Part shown: positions 59,276-64,000 of the stretch, in pieces | How the letters are laid out: every line of letters starts with the position of its first letter | Numbering within the stretch: position 1 is the first letter of the stretch | NCBI RefSeq assembly: GCF_964355755.1 | Contig: NC_092674.1 | Coordinates: 14,825,001 to 14,889,000 of the forward strand | Source of the DNA: Antedon mediterranea | Taxonomy: Eukaryota > Echinodermata > Crinoidea > Comatulida > Antedonidae | Direction of reading: 5' to 3' | DNA: 64,000 bases | Translations under genes and position numbers: made by a program | The notes under the pieces: model-generated | Seen by the model: the letters and a program-made list of their open reading frames with translations, nothing else | Told to the model about the DNA's origin: nothing | Databases searched by the model: none

Positions 59276-59566
59276 CGGGTCATTAATTTCCACTTCCATT
59301 GAAGGAGAAAACTGTCCAGTTGGGAATTTCTTTTTAAATGCATCCCCACGTTGCATTTGCCGATATGCTTACGTCCCCGTCACTTTGTCTAAATGCCGGA
59401 GCTCTGGTTCTCGGACATTGTCCTCAATTACCCAACAAGTTGACCCATAGCCTATTTATTGAAATTTAATTATACAGTCGCTTGATACCTCCTTCACCTT
59501 AGCCACATGTAGCCTCACTCCACATGTATAATTAATAGCCTGAACTACAGCACCAGGTTTAAACAT
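59276..59566 (-). pseudogene. Possible exon of unknown protein
   Basis: From ATG at 59566 the minus strand reads MFKPGAVVQAINYTCGVRLH and VAKVKEVSSDCIIKF, a stop, then STCWVIEDNVREPELRHLDK and GDAFKKKFPTGQFSPSMEVE, and ends at a GTAAG donor-like site near 59265. A further frame at 59019-59201 follows. It may be an upstream or downstream part of a TE protein; not recognised. 58520-59010 and 59570-60030 hold no gene. Confidence 0.35.
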
Positions 59567-60036
59567 TGTAATAATAAATTATGTACAGTAATCGAGTATG
59601 CTTTCAACGTTGGAGGATATCTCCTCAAAAATGAATTTAGCGCATGCTTAGTTAGTATACCTAAATATAATCGCACTAAACCACTGATCCCTTCCACCAC
59701 ATCCTAATCAAGAATAAATTGACAAAAAAAAAAAGGTCTACCTATTAGGTCTAAAATTTCGCAGACCAATGCTTGGCCTGTATTTAGTACTGTATTTAGT
59801 GTTTTCTATTGTTAATAAAGCCATTAATACAAACTATTACTGTATTATTAATTTACTTGCATTTCATTTGTAATTATAAACCTTTATCAATGTACTGTAT
59901 GCATTTATAGGCTAGGCCTATTCATCTTATTATTTTTTTTTATTACTTTTGAACAGATAGGTATTATAGGTCATGATTATCAATTCTCTATTGTTCAAAT
60001 TGTAGCCCTGAAAAGGGCTGTTTGGCTTGAGAAGAG

Positions 60037-60690
60037 TTATGATTTAATATCCGGTTGCTTTACCTCGGCAACGTACAACAGATGGAACAAACTTCCGAAG
60101 ATGACTGATGTACAAATTTCAACAGTCAGGATGTCTGTCCAGAAAGTCTTTATACCTTCGATCAGCTGTTCCTTTGTGTGAGGCTTGTCGGAGATACTCC
60201 TTTAGCTGATGCAATACCAATTTTGTCGGGTTGAAGTCAGGACTTTCCGCTGGCGTCTTCCACCATGATGCTGTTTGCAGTCATAATTATTTGGTTACCT
60301 TCGTATTATCCTGCATAAATCGGTAGCCGTTAAGGAAGTTTTGTTTAAATTATTTATATATCCTCTATATATCGTTTTTTTAACCTCACCCTGACATTGT
60401 TAGTTGTTTCTGATGCAACAAAACGCAAATTCGAATCGGTGGACTTTGTTTGGCTGATAAGTTGACAGTACCTACTTGTATTGCATTGTTTTCTTAATGC
60501 AATCTATACTAACATTGACATTAGTTCGCTCTTGGATGATTTCTTTTAGCTTTCTAGCCATCAATTCGTCGTTAGCCTCCATCTCGCTATTGATCATATT
60601 AAGATATTCAGTGGTAACTATCTTCGGTTGGCCAAAATGTGGAAGGTCAGCAATCTTTTTCATTTTTCGAGACTTCTATAGTATTCTATA
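60037..60690 (-). pseudogene. Tc1/mariner-type transposase, internally deleted
   Basis: The minus strand begins with a helix-turn-helix region (60472-60663) with GQPKIVTTEYLNMINSEME, NDELMARKLKEII and VNVSIDCIKKTMQ, followed by YCQLISQTKSTDSNLRFV. Then the part with the first catalytic Asp is missing. The frame resumes with YRFMQDNTKVTK (second Asp, codons at 60305-60322), SWWKTPAESPDFNPTKLVL (60227-60244 for SPDFNP) and LKEYLRQ. In another frame it ends KPHTKEQLIEGIKTFW. The family normally has about 340 residues; about a third is lost. The residue expected at the third catalytic position (NPIEN) reads NPTKL, so that Glu is also gone. Confidence 0.75.
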
Positions 60691-61244
60691 CAATGCTTCG
60701 GTGTATAGAAATACCCTCTGCCTTGAAAGTATTTATTATTTGACTAATGCTAAACCAATAGTGTTAAAGCGGACTATTCGTGCACGGACATGATTTGGTG
60801 ATCAAGACATTTTTCATAGGTGACACTCACCTTGGTTGATTGACATTTACATACCAAAACAAAATGAGGTGATGTTTTACAAATTCTTGAGCTTTTGATT
60901 CGAAAATTTTTGCCACTATATTACTAATTTACAAATTAAAATTAAAAGACTGCAAAAATGTGTAGATTATTTAAACTGTGTTGACAAATGATTTTCTGTG
61001 CTCTTAATTTTAATTTCATAAATTTTAAAAGTGCTTGACCTGCGACAAGAGAATATGTCAAACTTGTCCAACCGTTATAAAACACTTGTCCCAGGCATCA
61101 GGCCAGTTGGTTCTCTTAGCCCTGGTGAACAAAATGCTTTGTATTTTGATATACATTTTTACATATATTAAATCAATCGTCACTCTTTGATATTTATTTA
61201 ATTTTTAGTTATTAATTATTCATATTGCGAAATCAAATTCCATG

Positions 61245-61503
61245 TGTGTTTCAGTATTGGCTGTTTTCCCGATACTGCTTACAAAATAATGCTCAACTCC
61301 ACTTCTAATTGACAGAAGTAATGTGTATACTGCACAATTATTTAAGGGCAAATGGGAAGGAAATATCAGCGGAAGCAGTATCAAAGCTTCAGAACTTAGA
61401 TAGTCAAGGTAGCAATAATAGTATATCAATTGCCAAATATATTGGAGAAAAATTCTGTCACTATGTTAATAAAGTGGAACCACTTCCATGGCAATATAAT
61501 TGA
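61245..61503 (+). pseudogene. Harbinger/PIF-type nuclease, C-terminal fragment
   Basis: The plus strand reads FSVLAVFPILLT (61250-61285), a shift and stop, then LTEVMCILHNYLRANGKEIS from 61306 and ends at 61503. The FxVLxxxFRILxT and ALHNYLR motifs close the DDE domain of PIF/Harbinger transposases. Nothing upstream carries the catalytic part; 60700-61240 has no gene. 61510-61910 also has none. Confidence 0.6.
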
Positions 61504-61916
61504 CCATTACAAATTTGCTAGTTTTGATGTTTTAAAGATCAATCTTCATCCTCTCCTAAAAAAAAATCAACTTACAGATGATGTTGACTTTCGTGGGGTA
61601 ACATGGTCTGCTAAAAAGGAAAGGCTTGTGTAGGAGGGCTATAGCAATCAACAGAGCTACTCCCACTTGTCTTGCTATCATTTCTTTACGTTTTTCACAT
61701 CGAAAATATGTCCTTAGAGCATTCATTTTGTTTTTTATTTCAGTTTCTGTGAATATAAAAAAATGTATAAATTAAGTAAATTTAAATATGATTTTAATAA
61801 ATAGTATTCATTAAATTATAAAATGTATTTGATGTCATATATCTAGTGCCGATAGGGTGTTAGATTTGGCATCTTCAGCCCCGCCACCTCCAAAATATCT
61901 TTAGAGCTCTAGTTAC

Positions 61917-62312
61917 CTAGTTATTTGTGATGTCACTGCCGTGAAGAGTATACAATGTCTGTATGTGCATGGCTGCTTTCCCTTTCATACTTAAGTGAAA
62001 AACCTCCTCCGCCAGGTTCCATCCGCTAATTCGGATAAAACCCTCAAATCTATCCTGGAAAATGTGCCTGTCATCCTGACCAAAAAATTCAAAGTTTTTC
62101 TGAGGGCGAAAAGGTTGTCGTTCCAGACGCTCACCTCGCCCGAAACCTCTTTGGACATATCCTTTTGAAATATCCTCATTGCTAGGGTAGTAACAATCAC
62201 GATCTCGACCATTGTAATCAAAACATTGACAATCAGTACAAAGTTGACCGACATCGTCCGAGTAGACCCAGTAGCGATTGCCATCTATGTACCCCCGTGG
62301 TGACGTTCCCAC
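61917..62312 (-). pseudogene. Retrotransposon gag-like fragment
   Basis: A 131-codon minus-strand frame with PFRPQKNFEFFGQDDRHIF, FEGFIRISGWNLAEEVFHL and MKGKAAMHIQTL. The pattern (a Phe-x-G target, then RFEGxxRxxGW, then HLxMxGxAA) is that of gag proteins of Ty3/gypsy-type LTR elements. No protease, RT or LTR is visible nearby, so it is an isolated piece. Confidence is moderate because gag is poorly conserved. Confidence 0.45.
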
Positions 62313-62584
62313 TCTATGGACCCAATTTGGATACCGTTGTTCCGACTCTCGATCTCTTATTGATTATGAGATAGATACATCATGTCTTGAATTTTACCAC
62401 GGCCAGTGCCGTCGATGCCCCCTCAATTGGCCTCAATGCTTTTGGAAATGAACAACCACCACTGGCTGTAGTGCCCTAGAATTTTCACCACAATAAAAAC
62501 AACCGAATGGCAGAAATATAAATATATTTTACACAATGAATTTGAGGCAGACGTTCCACCAGCGAACTAGCTGCTGCTGTTGCT

Positions 62585-63100
62585 TTTTTTTGTAAATTAC
62601 CGTGGGTTTTTTGTAAATTGCCGTGGCTTTTTTTGTTGTAAATTGCCATGACACTTTCAGACCACTGTACTGCAGTTTTTATTCTTTAGTTTAAATTCTT
62701 ACATAATATAATTAAAAAAACTGTAGTTTTTCAGTCAGACTCTAAATGTGAAATGATCACGGAATCACTATTCCGTGATAATGTAACAAAAACATCAGAG
62801 ATAATAATAATATGATGCCAAATTGGTTGCCCCCCTTTGCTTTCCTTATTCCCAGTCCACTGGATCTTGCTAAAACTTGTGGCTTGAAGGATGACCTTTA
62901 CTAGATTCCTCAGCAGGTCACATATTTTAATGGACTATTCCGTGATAACGTAACAAAAACGTCAGAGATAATAATATGATGCCAAGTTGGTTGTCCTTCT
63001 TTGCTTTTCTTATTCCCAGTCCACTGGATCTTGCTAAAAAAACGTGTGGCTTGAAGGATGACCTTTACTAGATTCTTCATCAAACGCCTGCCATAATTAG
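62585..63100. repeat. Short tandem repeats and a 165-175-bp duplication
   Basis: TTTTTGTAAATTGCCGTGG occurs three times at 62588-62650. Then CTATTCCGTGATAATGTAAC starts two tandem units (62768 and 62933) that share CCCAGTCCACTGGATCTTGC and GGCTTGAAGGATGACCTTTA. From 63110 to the end I see no gene. Confidence 0.7.
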
Positions 63101-64000
63101 TTTTTCACAAAGACATGGTGGTTCGCCATCAAACACTTTTTACCTGTCAAGTCCTCACACAAAAATAATTAATAATTAATTTGTAATACTTGACACAGGA
63201 TGAAACAAAATTTATGTGTTGTTTTAAAGATGATTATTTCAAATATCCAGCATCAGTTTAGTCAGAGGGTACTGCTTCTTGAGTTAAAGTTGAAGCAACT
63301 TGTTGAGTCGGAACCATGGGTGGTGTGATTAGTGAAGTTTGTTGAGGCGTGGTGCCATGAGGTAGTCTGCTGAGTGAGAAAGGTGGGTGGTGCCATTGCT
63401 AGAGATACATGTGGAGTGGCAAGTTGAGTTACAGGTGGTGATGTGGTGGACTGGTTTTTACTTCTCGCCTAAAAATATGCAATTGATTTTAGCTTCATAC
63501 ATATATCAGGATTTTAAAAACCAATAAATAATTAAAACAGCTGAAAGCTGTGTCACAAAATAATAATGTCTGATCAGATCTGTCCAGGTGTATAGAAACA
63601 ACTTCCCTCTCACAATCACATTTGCTACTTGTTGAGCAGGAATGGCTTATTAGTTTGAGGCTCTGTGTGAAGCCGGAACAACATAAATCCAATGATACTT
63701 TTTTTTTTTTTAATTACATAATTAATAAATTATTTTAAATACACCAATTGCTTAAAAAATGGGTAAACGTGAATGTCATTTCTAGGTTAATAATTTATGT
63801 AAAGAACTCCCTCTCCCATCAATTCTCGGAACCATACTTTGGTTGAAACATTGTGGATCTTCAAGATGTGTTACTTTTTAATCGAAATATATGAGTTTCT
63901 GGCCATTTTTCATGGGTATTGGAATCCCACCTATCAGCGACCTTTCCTGAATCTTTGTTGGCTTTTAAGGTGGTCACCTATTTCAATGTCGGTACCTCTC

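Overview
The window is AT-rich, intron-bearing animal DNA. I could not support a single intact host gene in it; almost everything recognisable is transposable-element (TE) sequence in different stages of decay, plus tandem and inverted duplications. Marine-invertebrate origin is suggested by dense clusters of the palindrome TAGGCCTA, CR1-type LINEs carrying a PHD finger and a 2A-like peptide (described in sea urchins and amphioxus), and RAG1-related transposase relics. An echinoderm or another deuterostome is my best guess, but the sequence does not settle it.

Layout. 1-8.2 kb: a 1.16-kb element with 7-bp target-site duplications (TSDs); a Transib-type element (2093-4712) with RSS-heptamer-like ends, a perfect CGCCG TSD and a broken RAG1-like transposase; a second decayed relative split by a 507-bp TTAA-flanked MITE. 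8.2-14 kb: a nearly full-length LINE on the minus strand, a tRNA-derived SINE and a TTAA-flanked piggyBac-like element. 15-21.6 kb: a tandem duplication whose first unit holds a second copy of the 7-bp-TSD element while the second unit keeps the empty site. 22.4-25.6 kb and 36.9-39.7 kb: two minus-strand, intron-containing relics of one RAG1-like gene family. Between them lie a long unknown transposase-like relic (27.7-30.3 kb), a 5'-truncated LINE (30.6-32 kb) and a MITE with 29-bp ends (35-36 kb).

41.7-43.4 kb is a THAP plus DDE_Tnp_4 transposase relic with an in-frame 33-bp minisatellite; 45.8-46.7 kb a MITE with perfect 28-bp ends; 46.8-49.8 kb two more TE-protein relics, one with a Penelope-like insertion. 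50-57 kb is mostly direct and inverted duplications, a hAT-like non-autonomous element and a Cys-rich protein fragment. 57.5-64 kb holds an unknown DDE-like relic, a mariner relic, a Harbinger C-terminal fragment, a gag-like fragment and short tandem duplications.

The genes do not form a pathway. What links them is nested transposition: relative ages can be read from insertions into insertions. The most notable theme is that three independent relics carry the C-x2-C / H-x4-H zinc signature and other residues seen in the RAG1/Transib transposase core.
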